The notes under the pieces were generated by a model, which made no database searches, had not been told where the DNA came from, and saw only the letters and a list, made by a program, of their open reading frames with translations. Below, one piece after another: positions 1 to 11,155 of a stretch of DNA of 64,000 nt (position 1 is its first letter; each line of letters begins with the position of its first letter). The stretch is taken from NCBI GenBank assembly GCA_028583605.1, contig CM053330.1, positions 28,470,598 to 28,534,597 on the forward strand, read 5' to 3'. The position numbers were made by a program, and so were the translations under genes. Origin of the DNA: Dastarcus helophoroides (taxonomy: Eukaryota > Arthropoda > Insecta > Coleoptera > Bothrideridae).

Positions 1-1000
1 GAATAAAATTTCAATCCAACTTATTTCTGATGAATAAATAATTCTTTCATCAATCATCCATCTCCTCTATCACTCTTTGGGCAAAAAGTTAAAGATTGTC
101 TGATCCCTCAAGAGCAACATTCTTCTTGAATAATTTCCGAAGATGAAAAATTAATATTTTAAAACATTTTCATAATTAAAAAAGAAACATTTAAAAAATA
201 TGTCAAATTTTTTTGACATATTTTTGACAACATTGGCATAAACCTTTTTGATAAAATTTTTTCCAAAATAAAATATTTAGAAAAGATATTTTGATTAATT
301 TAAATAATTTATTGAAATTAAAACTAACGTTCGATTGTTATCAAGATGTTTCTTGAAAGCAGCGAACGCCACTGACATGCAAAACAGCCAATATTTTATT
401 TAATACGATTAAGGGGCGTGTACCCAAGTCACGGGTTAATTATCGACATGATTGATTATCGTAACCATTATTCAGTACTGAAATAATTAAGCGGGCTTAT
501 TTTTATACTGCACCGTACCGATATTTTACCTCACGCGAAGTTCGAGAGAGACTTTTGTAAACGAGCCCCAAAAAGAAGCTGCGAGGCTCGCCTTACAACG
601 CGCGTTCTCTCACACGAAAATCGTGGGATTGCAATCAATCTGACCAAATAAGCTCGTTAAAAGCCCCATTGTGTTCCTCATTATGCACCCCTTGTAGCCA
701 AACTTAAATAACACCGAAGATGGCAAGCGTAAGTTAAAGATTTTTGTTAAATTTTCAACTGTTGCACTAGCAAAATTTGAAACCTTCGAAACGCACACTA
801 AGTTAGCCTCGTGCAAAGAAAAAAACTTAAAACTTTGAGATTAGATTAGTCTTTTACTAACCTCTAGTAGGATAAGTCATACCTTGTTTAGCGAACAGAA
901 TGCGTTTCACGAAATTACTCATGGTCCAATTTAGGTCAACCAAACTGGGGGGCTTCTAATTTACGACTATCAGTTTTATTCTGTTAATTACTTTTTAATG
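1..1000. other. AT-rich non-coding DNA, no gene recognised
   Basis: No reading frame with a recognisable domain. The part around 400-620 is less AT-rich than the rest and looks single-copy within this window. The longest frame here, on the minus strand at 610-816, has no motif I recognise and is not supported as a gene. Confidence 0.5.
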
Positions 1001-1834
1001 CAGAATCTCCTAGCGTTTGTGCTTCTATTTTTCCTCTAAATTTTTTTATTTTGGAACTTTTTTGAATATTACTTTTTTTCAAAATTCCTAGTTTTTTTAT
1101 AAACTTTTATATTTTTTTCTTAATTATCATTTTAAAATTGAAACTCAATGCTTTTCTCTTAAAATTACTGAGCATTGATTTTTTTTCGAAATTTTGATTA
1201 TCTTCTAGAAATACTTACACTTGAAAATTTCTTCTATGAATTTAAGGTGTTTCTCTTATCATCTCGATTTTAATGTTAAAACTGGGACTTGAGTTTAGAA
1301 ATTACAAAAAAATGTTGAACTGATGATGGTTGAAAATAGTAGCAGTGAATTTATTTCCAAATTTAACCTTTCAATTTTTTTTCTTTTTTAATGTCGGGTT
1401 CAAACTCGATATATCGTCCTTTTCTAAAAATTTTCGCTTTCTCATTTAGTGAATTTTGTCTTTCGTCTTTAATTTGGAAATGTGGACCATTTACTCACAT
1501 TTTGAAGTTAACATTTCAAAGTTTTCTTTTTTATTTCTTAATTTTTGAATGAAAACAAAAATTTTGAATTGGAAAATTTTGATGTTTGAAAAAAAATTGA
1601 GTCTTTTATGAAATGTACGATTTTTTTACGAAATTTAACTTTTTCCTAGAAAGTTTCATATATTTTGGAAATGTCTGTTTGAAATTATTTTTATTTTGGT
1701 TTTTCTTAATTCTTGTCCTGTACTTTTGATTTATATGTATACATATACAGTGCGTCCCAAGACAGAATACCGAAGAGGGGTTTCTATTTTATTTGTGGAT
1801 TTACGAGAAAAAGTCATTCTTATAAAAAACTCTG
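1001..1834 (-). repeat. Degenerate pyrimidine-rich array (AAATTTCGA type)
   Basis: Loose repetition of T-runs alternating with short AAATTT or TTTCGAA cores, the same low-complexity type that fills much of the window. Here the purine-rich strand is the minus strand. At about 1740-1834 a short distinct stretch begins with ACAGTGCGTCCCAA, which resembles a Tc1/mariner-type terminus, but no partner end was found. No coding potential. Confidence 0.6.
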
Positions 1835-2251
1835 CTTTTTTATGTTCAATGCACTCACTAAGAATAACCCTATTATGCTTTCGAAGCACCACGAATGGAA
1901 TGTGGAAAGAAGGATAGATGGCGATGAACCTCCTTGAACAAGGATAGGTTGTAATTTTTGGAGAAAATTTCGTTCGGTTATGAGTTCTACAGCTTGGAAG
2001 TTCTATAGAAAAAAGAACCTCCGTAGACAGAAGCCCTCACTCTGTCAAGCTGGACCGCACAGAAATTTACTGTCTCCGACTGTCTTGTATGACTCAAGAA
2101 TCTTGCCCTTGGGGGGATCAATCCTTTTAGTTCCTGCGTTCCTCCTGTTTGGAATTATAGGGGTTCTAAAACTATTAGTTCCTGTGAGCATCTCCCATGA
2201 AAGTACTTGTAGAAAAGAGATAAATCACCAACCCTCCGCTTGTGCTCTAGT

Positions 2252-3589
2252 CTATCGAGAGATTTCGAGAGAATCGGTCAAACTCTCGTCATCGATTAGG
2301 CGAATCGCTCTTCTTTGAATTAAATCCAAAAAAACTAAGGTTTGCTTTGGAGCTGAACTCCAAACATAAGAACAATATTCCAGTCTTGGCCCAACTTGGG
2401 CTTTGAATAGTGTGAGTAGCTGATGAGATGTGAAATACTTTTTAGCTCTAAAAAGAAAGCCCAGCTTCTGAGAGACGGATTTGGCAATGGCGCGCACTTG
2501 ATTGTCCTATGAGAAGTTAGTGCTCGCATTCATTCCTAGCATAAACAAATTAAATTCCATCGGAAAGATTTTACCGTCCTTGAGTATGTTTGTTGCATTA
2601 TCCCTTGATGTTTTCTTAAAGAAAACCGCGGCCTGGGTTTTTGGGGCATTGAAGTCGACTAGATTTTTCTTACCTCATTCCAGAATGATTTCGAGATCCC
2701 GATTAATCATCTGTATGTATCTACCGTTCACTTAGTCCATCTGGAGCAATGACGGATAATGGTTTGTCGGAGAAAAAAGATGACACCAGGTTACTATCAT
2801 CTGCGTATCTGTATATCGGATTGGAAGTTGAAGCTAAGAGATTATTTATGTGTAACAGAAACAAAGAAGGAGACAGGACAGACCCCTGAGACACCCCTGC
2901 ATTAATCGCAAATGTCTCGGACGAGATGCCATCGACGTCGACCTGAAAAGATCTGTCAACGAGAAAACTGGATATCAAATGACAGAGTCCAGGAGGAAGA
3001 CCATGGGATGTTAATTTGGCGAGAAGAGATCGTTTCCAGACTCTGGCGAAAGCCCTTGAGATATCCAATGCCACAATCCTAGCCTCACCATGTTTTTCCA
3101 TAGTTGAGTTACAGATATGAGAGAACATGTGCCAGCAGATCGCGAGTTGAGCGTTGTTGTCTGAAACGGTATTGCCTTCCGACATGATTCTATTCTCCTC
3201 CAGATATTTGAGAATCTTCATATTGATAACCTATTCCATCACTTTAGATATAGCGGGCAACAAAGACATAGGGCGATAGTTGCAAGATTCCTTTTTCCCT
3301 TTTTGGGGACAGGCTGCACCCTAGCAGATTTCCAGATATTAGGGAATACACCTTTGTTGTAAGAGAGTGTGCACAATTTGCTTAGGACAGGAGTCAACTC
3401 CGAAGCGCACTTGTTAAGAACAATAGCGGGGATACCATCAAGCCCAGAAGCTTTCGATGTGTCGAGCTCGAGAAGAATCTTTCTCACTGTGTGTTGTCTG
3501 AAAATAACTTCAGGCATCGAAGTGTCAACCTTAGAAAGAATAGGAGGTTCTGCGTTTCGAGAATCAAGGTTGGAATCTTCCGCAAACAT
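2252..3589 (-). pseudogene. Broken LINE reverse transcriptase and C-terminal region
   Basis: Decayed ORF2 part of copy A. The minus-strand frame at 3239-3589 carries the start of the RT domain (LDTSKASGLDGIPAIVLNKC, then PVPKKG). The frame at 2721-3221 carries RT core motifs: ALDISRAFARVW (intact relatives have AFDRVWHRS), AGVSQGSVLSP and RYADDSN with the catalytic YADD. The frame at 2252-2497 carries the C-terminal region with EYCSYVWSSAP and IQRRAIRLIDDESLTDSL. The pieces are in different frames, joined in the parent protein but separated here by indels. The enzyme would copy its own RNA at a nicked target site. The F-to-A change in the first RT motif and the frameshifts argue that it is inactive. 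Confidence 0.85.
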
Positions 3590-3624
3590 TAAGGGTAGCA
3601 GGTCAGCCTTTTCCTAGAAAGTAG

Positions 3625-4152
3625 TCACAATATTGTTATTGTCATCGAGTAACGGTGGAAAATTTGAAGATATAAATGTGTTTCCAATCGACTTTGCAAA
3701 TCCCCAAAAGGACTTGGAAACCTCCGGACAGTTGATAAGCCTCTGGCGCATTTTACGATCAGAATCACTTTTTGCCTCGCCAATAACCTGTGTATAGAAT
3801 ATTTCGATTGAGGGATTATTTTGGCAACGACGATATGAGCAATTTTTGCAAGGGAACAGCCGGAGCACATTTTTGCTGAAACAAGATTTACCGGAGGCAG
3901 AGGGTGGGGAATTGAGTGTTCCAGACCAATCAGGATAGTTTTAGTGATGGATTCGGTAAGTGAGGGGGGGTTGTCTGAGTTAAAGCAAACTTCCTGCCAT
4001 GAAAAAGATGTAAAGACGTCTCTTAATTCTTCCCAGTTAGCAGAGTCAAAATGCCAAACCCTACGGAACTGTGTCTGAGAAGGAGGTGGTACATGAAGCG
4101 ACCGAGAGGCTGCTATAAGCTTGTGATCGGAATTTCCAGGTGGTGATGTCAC
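3625..4152 (-). pseudogene. LINE endonuclease-to-RT linker remnant
   Basis: Minus-strand frame starting near the SDH motif that closes AP-endonuclease domains of non-LTR elements (TSPPGNSDHKLIAASR). It is followed by the linker region (QFRRVWHFDSANWEELRDVF, about residues 28-47). An overlapping frame at 3614-3868 continues the linker into KSFWGFAKSIGN, so a frameshift lies near 3860-3900. Part of LINE copy A and not an independent gene. Confidence 0.75.
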
Positions 4153-4361
4153 AGTAATTTGTAAGAAAAAGGTGGATGAGTATCTACATCAGGAATTCTT
4201 GTGGGTTCCTCAAGCAATTACGATAGTCCAGAAGTGATGGCCAATACCTTTGCCACCCTTCCCGCGTCGTCAGTTCGGGAAAAAACCTTAACCCGGGGAT
4301 GTTGTGTACGTTGAAGTCACCGAGAAAGACAACCTCAACGTTTGAAGAATTCGTCTGTAGA

Positions 4362-4815
4362 TTATCGAAGGTTGCGGAGAGATAAGAGAAGAGCTATCCG
4401 TGCGAGGGATCTTTTGGAGACAGATAAAGTGAACAAATGAATATAACTTCGCTTTTCGAGCAAATTTTCGGCCAAATCACATAATGAACAGCAGATTCCA
4501 GTGCTTCTTCTCGTTGACAGGACAGGTCCCTTCGCGTAAAAGCACAAAGTCCCCTCTTGTATCGAAACTTTGTATGCAAGTCGTAATTAGGGCAAAGCAA
4601 CTTGATGGGGAGACTTGGGTTTCTGTCAGAGACAGTACATGGGGTCTTTCATTTTGAAAGTGTTCATGAATCGAGTTTAGATTTGAGTTTAGCCCCCGAA
4701 TGTTACAGAACTGAATTTTAAATGAATTATTGGAAAGAGATTTGGCCTGTGGCACATACACCCTCCACCAGGACATCCGAACGGGAGGGTAGTTTTCGTT
4801 CGGAATTTTTTGCAC
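4362..4815 (-). pseudogene. LINE apurinic-endonuclease domain remnant
   Basis: The minus-strand frame at 4477-4815 includes FKIQFCNIRGLNSNLNSIHE and RPHVLSLTETQ, the typical N-terminal signature of the AP-endonuclease domain of Jockey/CR1/R1-type LINEs (catalytic N and the E of TETQ). A second frame at 4362-4547 continues the domain after a frameshift. The domain would nick the genomic target for target-primed reverse transcription. Copy A ends close upstream of this, at about 4840, so the 5' end is probably truncated or only slightly extended. Confidence 0.8.
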
Positions 4816-4840
4816 GAAGAGAATCTATCATCTTTGTTTT

Positions 4841-6100
4841 TAATAATGACAAGAAAAATTTTCACTTTTATACTAAAAATTTCGAAATTCCGGTTTAAGT
4901 TTAATAAGATAGACTTACTATCTTGAAACTAAATGATATTTTTTATATAAATTATGAAGTTTTTTTCGCAATTTCGATTTTTTCGTAAAATTCGCAGTTT
5001 TTTTTTAATGTCGACGAATTTTGAACTTTCCAACTTTTTGCTCGAAATTTTGAACGTTAACTCGAGAATTAAATTTTTTCGAAATTTGAATCCTTTTAAC
5101 TTTTTTTTTACATTCAGTGGGGGCCATTATTGGCCCTGTAACTTAGATTAAAAATTCTTTGTAATTTCCCCAAGTCTGACCTACACTCATTTCTTCCAGA
5201 TCTTCTGGTCCTGATGTTTCTTTGCCAGTTAAATTATATCTATACCATATATACTTTTAACTTAAAATTCTGATATTATTCTTTTGTTTTATTTTATTTT
5301 ATATATATTTTTTTTCATTTCAACATTAATCTTCAAAATGAAGGATTTACTAACTTTTTTGAAATGTCGAATATTTTTATTTCTATCCCAAAATTCCGTT
5401 CACGTTTTCAAATTTTACATCTTTTTCTGAAAATGTCTACCTTAAATAGGAAGTCTCTAATTTGTTTAAAGATTTTGATTTTTGAAGTGAAAATTTCTTC
5501 AGGTGTGTTTTGGAGCGATTAGACGCAATTTTGGATAGGGGGTAAACTTATGGTTTCATCTAGCCATCACTCGCCACCAACATGCTCTGGTGTTAACACC
5601 AAGTTTTCACTTATGTTGGCAGCCTCCAAAAGTATCTTAAAATTATCAGTTTTACTTTCAATTTATAGTTTTTCCCAGTCCTACGATTTCTATGTTAAGC
5701 TCGCAAATTCCTGATTTGTTTTCTAAATTTCAAAGTTATTATTGAAAATTACTACTTTCTTAGACACGCTCGAAATTGCGACTTTTTCTCGAAATTTCGA
5801 CTCAAATTTTTGATTTTTTAGAAAAATTCTACCTTAATATCTAGGTTTTTATAAATCTGCTTGAAATTTCGACCTATTTCTCAAAATACGGGGTTTACAT
5901 TTTCAATTTTAAATTTTTTTCTAAAATGTCAACGTTGTTTTTCCAAGAATTTTCAGTTAACCTAGAAGCTTTCACTTTTTCTTCAAAATTTCCAGTGGTT
6001 TTTTATAAATTGTGGGTTTTTTAAATTTCGATTTTATTCTCAAACTCTAGATTTTTTCTAGATACTGTGTATGTCTCTTTTTTAACCCACAAAGCGTTAT
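4841..6100 (-). repeat. Degenerate pyrimidine-rich array
   Basis: T-rich on the + strand with cores such as CTCGAAATTTCGAC and CAAAATT repeating irregularly. It directly abuts the 5' end of LINE copy A. An interruption at about 5100-5280 and a less repetitive stretch at 5500-5640 break the array. The frame at 4954-5151 is an F-rich artefact. No gene seen. Confidence 0.65.
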
Positions 6101-6109
6101 TTATGAAAG

Positions 6110-6320
6110 TTGTCTTTGTAAGGAATCACCCTTGCATTATTACATAACGCTCTTTTTGGTTTAAAAAAGACGAGAAACCAAATCCAGATAACTATAGGGG
6201 AATCATCCTATCAACGCCACCTTCAAAATATTAACTAAATTTATATTGATGAAACTAAACGAAAATATAAATATCAGAGAAGAACAACAAGAGTTTAGGA
6301 AGAATCGTTCTGCGATAGAT
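6110..6320 (+). pseudogene. RTE-like retrotransposon fragment (RT N-terminal part)
   Basis: Plus-strand translation gives KKDEKPNPDNYRGIILST and, after a one-base frame change, NINIREEQQEFRKNRSAIDA. These are the NYRGI and EEQ.GFRKNRS..DA blocks at the start of RTE-type reverse transcriptase domains. The fragment is short, frameshifted and stops exactly where the large foldback element begins. It is collinear with the RT fragments at 9609-10068 and 10600-11155, so all three could be remnants of one copy opened by later insertions. Confidence 0.75.
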
Positions 6321-7440
6321 GCCATGAGTCAGAAATAATGGGCCAATGCTAAACTGGAAATACGAAAATATTACGATTGAGCCTTATACCAATGTCGCTG
6401 GTTTACGAAACACAGGGTGTTCAAAGTAAAAATTTTATTCTGAAATTTCTCATTAATTAATAAAGTTTTGATGCTATAAATTTAAAAATTGAAATTTTTG
6501 GGTTTTTGGTGTAAGGATTACGAATTTTAAGCTTATTTTGACTTTTCTCATAGATGGTGCCAGTTTCGCCGTATTATCTGTGTAAATTAAAACATATTTA
6601 TTTTGTCTGTTCAGTTACTCCTAAAATGAATAAAGAATATAAAAGAACAATTAACTCTGCAAAGAAAAGGTACTCTTGTTTAAATTGTCTAAATCTATCG
6701 GTTTTTGAGATATTTGCATTTAAATGTTTTGGTGTATTTTTTATGGTTTTTAAGGCGCAGATTATTGCTATTTTTTTTTTAAATTTGATGAATTTAGTTT
6801 AACAGGAAGAATTAAATTTTCTTTAGAAGTTGCGGTAAATAATCTAAGAAGCATTCAAAAAAGTGAAATTTAAAATTTATTGAAGTAGGTGGTAGACACT
6901 TCCAACATTGGATTTGAAGTTTGTTACTGTCTCTATTACCAATAATTATTATTGTTCTTTACTGTGGCTTTCACAGCTTCTCCGTATCTTTGCATATTTT
7001 ATGAATAAAAAAATCATAACAAAATACATTGAACCCTTTAAATGCAAATAACTTGAAAACCGATTGATTTAGAAGACCTAAACAAGAGTACCTTTCCTTT
7101 GTAGAATTGATCATTCTTTCATAATATCTACTTGTTTTAAGCATAACTGAACAGATAAAAAAATATGTTTTGATTTACTTAAATAATAATGTGAAACGAG
7201 CGCCTTCCAGGGGCAAGGTCAAAATAAACTGAAAATTCGCAATTCTCACACCAAAAAACATAAAATTTTAAAATATTAAGAGTATAGCATCAAAACTGTC
7301 TCAGCTAAATAAAATTTAAATTTTGAACGCCCTGTATCTCTTAAACCAGCGACATTGAGCTCAATCGTAATATTTTGGTGTGTATGTAGTATCTCCAGTT
7401 TAGCGTTGGCCCATTCTGTCTGACCCACCCTGTATAATAC
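6321..7440. mobile_element. Large foldback element (about 430-bp inverted arms)
   Basis: The left arm (about 6325-6760) and right arm (about 7010-7437) are imperfect inverted copies. Shared landmarks include GGGCCAATGCTAAACTGGA, ATTACGATTGAGC, AATGTCGCTGGTTTA, CTGTTCAGTTA and AGGTACTCTTGTTTA, all in mirrored order. About 250 bp separate the arms. The right end reads CCACCCTGTATAATACG, a terminus style known from Tc1/mariner-type MITEs in arthropods. The left end lacks this outer piece and joins RTE sequence. Frames at 6554-6802 and 7276-7461 are not supported as genes. Confidence 0.8.
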
Positions 7441-9435
7441 GTCAAATAATAGAAAAATCACTTGAATTTAATGTTACAACTTATATGTGTTTTGTCGATA
7501 TGTGAAAAGTATTCGATCGAAAACCTGAAATTCTTTGACATATTTGAATTTTTTGACAAACTCTAAAATATCAGAAAGAGAAATTGTAAAAATAAACTGA
7601 AAGCTTACAAAAAATTATCGAACTTTAAAAAAGTCGAAGTTTTTCAGAGAAAAAAAAAAGTCAAATTTTAGGAAAAATTTCAAGGAAAAAGTCAAAATTT
7701 TAAGAAATACAAATCTTGTCCCCTGAAACCAAGAAAGATTAAAAAACACAACAAAGGTTGCTCTAACGCGTTTCGATAGCCAAGCTATCACCTTCAGAGA
7801 GAAGACGATTTAAAAAAAGAATCCAAATTTTCTGATAAATCCGAATTTTGAGAAAACTGGTAGAATAATTTCGAAAAAAAATATGTCGATAAAATTTCCA
7901 GTTTCGAGAAAACCATTGAATTTTAAAAGGTCAAAATTTCCCAGAAAAAGTAAAATTTTAGGAAAAAAATCGAATTTTGAGATTTGAAAATAGATGAATT
8001 TAGTTCGAAATAAAAGTTGAAATCTCCAGAAAATACCGAATTTGAAAAAAAAAGAGATTTCGAAAATAATGAGTTTGTCAAAAGTTCTCAAAAAAGATAA
8101 AATTTTTAAAAAAAGTCGAATTTCGACAATAGATTAAAACCCAGAAAAAATTTTAAATCTTAAATTTTTGGTCAAATTTAAATTTTGTGAAAAATTGTAA
8201 AATTTCGAAAAGAGAAATTATAAAAAATTGGAAGCTTAGAAAAAATCGTCTATTCTTGTGAAAAGTCGCATTTTTCCAGAGAAAGTTAAATCTTTAGAAT
8301 AAATTTGAAATTTAGAGAACAAGACCAATTTAAAAAAAAAAAATTCAAATATTCAGATAAATTCGAATTTTGACAGAATCGGTAAAATAATTTCGAAAGA
8401 AAGGACAATGTTGATACAACTTCCAGGTTCGAAAAAAATATTGAACTTTAAAGAAAGGTTAAATTTTAAGAAAAAAATCAAATTTAGTGATTAAATCAAA
8501 CATTTTGAAAATTGTCGAATTTTGTCGAAGAAACGCAGCTTGCAGAAACAACAAAATGTCGAATTTTAAAAGTCGAAATTTCGAAAATAACCGAATTTTG
8601 TGAAACAAGTCCAAATTTGTAGAAAATAAATAAAAATTTAAATGTTTAGTAAAAGCAATATTTGGGCAAAATGGCCAAACTTGGAAAAAGATCGAATACG
8701 AAAAACAAGGTCAAAATATCTCAGACAAAGTCAAATTTTGAAATTAAGTTAAAAGTTTTGAAAATATTTAGATAAATTTTATCAAAAAATCTCAGTTTGC
8801 AGAAGCAATAAATTTTCGAATTTTAAAAGTCGAAATTTTGAAGAAAAAAAACCGAATTTTGCGTAACAAGTCCAAATTTGTTAAAAATAAATAAAAGTTT
8901 AAATGTTTAACAAAAGTCAATTTTGAGAAAAATGCCCAAATTTGGTAAAAAGACGAATTTTAAAAAGAATGTAGAAAGTTCTAGAAAAAGAAGCCGCAAT
9001 TTAAAACAAAGTCGAAAAAAATGTACCTTTGGAAAAAAGTGATCTTTTAGAATAGATCTAAATTTCGAAAACAGGTAACTTTGAAAAAATGGTCAAAATC
9101 TTCAAAAACTATTTTACTTAACATATCCAATTACTACAAATTTTTACTTTTTTTATTAAAAAATCCACAAAAGATGAATTTTTGAGAAATAAGTCGAATC
9201 TTCCAGTAAGTCGAATTAGAAAAAAGTAAACATTTTCACAAATTGTCGAGCTTTGAAAAGAAAGAAAGATTGAGGGTAACAGTCTAATTTTAGAAACAAA
9301 ATAGATTTAAAAAAAGAAGACCAATATAGAGAAGAGTTTAAAAAGTCGAAATTGCGAAACAAAAAGCCAAATTTTGAAGTAAAGGTCAAAATTTTGAAAA
9401 ATAAAAGGTCTTTTGAGCTGAATATATTTTCACTT
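7441..9435 (+). repeat. Degenerate purine-rich array with internal duplications
   Basis: Irregular units like GTCGAAATTTTGAGAAAA on the + strand. Longer-order repeats are visible: about 7620-7920 matches about 8240-8470 (period near 0.55 kb), and 8500-8640 matches 8760-8900 (period near 0.28 kb, shared AAGTCCAAATTTGT and GCAG.AGCAA). It ends at about 9411-9465 with a degenerate reverse copy of the header sequence seen at 31373 and elsewhere. A short MITE half lies at 7706-7801. No coding potential. Confidence 0.7.
7706..7801 (+). mobile_element. Half of a foldback MITE (ACAAATCTTGTCC end)
   Basis: About 95 bp starting ACAAATCTTGTCCCCTGAAA and ending CTATCACCTTCAGAGAG. It matches the left arm of the complete foldback copy at 26668-26882 and the half-element at 63036-63490. 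It sits inside the purine-rich array, and the array resumes on the other side. Confidence 0.75.
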
Positions 9436-9608
9436 GACCAGATAATTCAGAGGGGTTTCTCTCTGTCCCATATTTTATTTGATTTACCTGATTTAATTTT
9501 GAAATAAAACGTAAAATCAGAAATAAAAATTTGTGGCTTTTTGAAATTCACGAAAGCAATTTTTTTATTACGTCTGGCTCTTTCGGCTTAAAAGTTTGCC
9601 AACCCCTG
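9436..9608 (-). mobile_element. hAT-like terminal sequence (one end)
   Basis: The segment ends at AAGTTTGCCAACCCCTG (9592-9608). Read on the minus strand this begins CAGGGGTTGGCAAACTT, a terminal inverted repeat style common among hAT transposons and MITEs. RTE sequence starts at the next base, so the element inserted into, or next to, the RTE copy. The partner terminus was not found upstream. Confidence 0.55.
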
Positions 9609-10068
9609 GCCTAGATGATATTAAATATCTCTTAACAAACAAAAGGATAAATTCACAATGGATTAATATTATCGAAGAATTAAACGAAGAATTAGACAAA
9701 AATTGCTCTACCAAATTCAGAACAAACCAAAAAACCAGTCAGAACATAAAACTAGCCACCGGAGTGAGACAAGGAGACTCCTTAAGCCCATTCGTATTTG
9801 ATATGGTGATGGATGGTATAACAGAAAGGATACAAAATGGAAGATAAATTTTTCAACGTTGTCTGCTATGCAAATGATGCTGTACTGATATCTAATTCAG
9901 AAGACAATCTGCAGCGATTACTGCAAGCCTTCAACACAACAGCAAAACAATTTGATGTTAATCAATAAAGAAAATACCAAACGTATGACCATCTCCAAAT
10001 ATCCTTTACGCTGTAAATTGGAAATAGATGAAAAAATAATCCAACAAGTAATGCAATTTAACTACCTC
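9609..10068 (+). pseudogene. RTE-like reverse transcriptase fragment
   Basis: The reading frame gives LDDIKYLLTNKRINSQWINI, then TGVRQGDSLSPFVFDMVMDG (RT motif with RQGDSLSP). After a stop at 9844 and a frame change it gives CYANDAVLISNSEDNLQRLL, where the catalytic YADD is altered to YAND. This is the palm of an RTE-type RT. The piece is cut at 10068 by a minus-strand LINE and resumes at 10600. The catalytic change and stops make it inactive. Confidence 0.85.
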
Positions 10069-10599
10069 CTTTTTTTTTAAGTTTAATTCACTCGCAAAGG
10101 GTAACACCATTATGCTTTCAAAGCACTGCGAGTAGGATGCGGAAACAAGGATAGATGACAATGAACCGCCTTCTTAAACAAGATAGATTGTAATTTTTGG
10201 GGAAAATTCCTTTCGGTAACAAGTTCCATAACTTGGAAGTTCTATAGAAAAAAGAGTCTCCGTAGACAGAAGTCCTCACTGTGTCAAGCTGGACCGCACA
10301 GGAATTTGCTGCCTACGACTGTCTAGTACGCCTCAAGAATTTGCCCTTGGGGAGATCAATCATATTAGTTCCTGTGAGCATCTTCCATGATAGTACTTGT
10401 AGAAAAGAGAGAAGTCACCAACCATAGGCATGTGATTCAGTGTTTCGAGAGAATCGGTCAGACTCTCGTCATCAATTAGGCGAATCGCCTTCTTTGAATT
10501 GAATCCAAGAGAGCTAAAGTGTGTTTTGGGGCTGAACTCCAAACATGAGAACAGTATTCTATTGTTGGCCTAACTTGAGCTTTGTATAGTGTTAATAGC
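10069..10599 (-). mobile_element. 5'-truncated LINE, copy B, nested in RTE element
   Basis: Minus-strand 3' fragment of the same LINE family as copies A, C and D. The T-run at 10069-10078 is its reversed poly(A) tail, and the 5' truncation is at 10599. It carries the C-terminal coding part (IRLIDDESLTDSLE at about 10440-10490) and 3' region. The flanks read CTACCTC on the left and CTCGGAAATCACC on the right, which join the RTE frame and suggest a short CTC duplication. Confidence 0.85.
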
Positions 10600-11155
10600 T
10601 CGGAAATCACCAGTGACGAGAGGCTGACTAAAGAAGTCCAAACACAAACATATAAGGCGGCAAGGATCTCGGGGTGCCTGAGGGGTATTGTCTTACGCAA
10701 TAAGTACATGACAGCAGAAAGTAAGATCCGAATATACAAACCACAGTACATCCTATAATGACGTATGGGGTGGAAGGAAGACCAGATACAAAAAGAACAA
10801 CGCAAATAATGAGAACCACGGAAATGAAAATATTAAGAACGATACATGGGAAGACACTGAGAGATATGTGTAGAAATGAAGAGATAAAGAGATTGAGTGA
10901 CATACAGGACATATACAGATTCACAACAGACAAAAGAAAATACTGGAACCAGCACATCGAAAGAATGGATGAAAATAGAATGGCCAAACAAGCGAAGATA
11001 CTGAAACTAACAGGAAAAAGAACACAAGGAAGACCGATGAAAAGATGAAAAGAATGCAAGACATCAGAAGAACAAGAGGTTTGAAGACCAGAACAGGTTG
11101 AGATATCTACCTCAGAGAATGAAGAAGAAGAAGAAGAAGAAAAAGAAGCACTATA
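10600..11155 (+). pseudogene. RTE-like retrotransposon C-terminal part and 3' end
   Basis: Continues the interrupted RTE copy: DERLTKEVQTQTYKAARISG, then after a frame change MTYGVEGRPDTKRTTQIMRT and onward through the 10758-11048 frame. That frame includes YWNQHIERMDENRMAKQA and GRPMKR, a conserved C-terminal tail of RTE elements. The element ends in a (GAA)n microsatellite at about 11118-11140, as usual for RTE 3' ends. The long minus-strand frame at 10628-11182 is only the shadow of this. Confidence 0.85.

Larger units (their letters stand above)
1835..4840 (-). mobile_element. Non-LTR retrotransposon (LINE, Jockey/CR1-like), copy A
   Basis: Minus-strand LINE, the longest of four family copies here. 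The 3' end is at the left, where a T-run at 1835-1841 is the reversed poly(A) tail. The 5' part is at the right, with an endonuclease-like frame near 4477-4815. Reverse transcriptase with a YADD box (2796-2807 on the minus strand) and a long C-terminal region follow. Its 3' 1.2 kb matches the plus-strand copy at 37971-39178 and the minus copies at 10069-10599 and 51295-53320. Frameshifts and stops break the open reading frame into several pieces, so it is dead. Clade assignment (Jockey/CR1 group) is from motif style only. Confidence 0.9.

Noticed and set aside
1740..1834. Tc1/mariner-like terminus ACAGTGCGTCCCAA
   Set aside because: No partner end or TA-flanked mirror found nearby; similarity is short.
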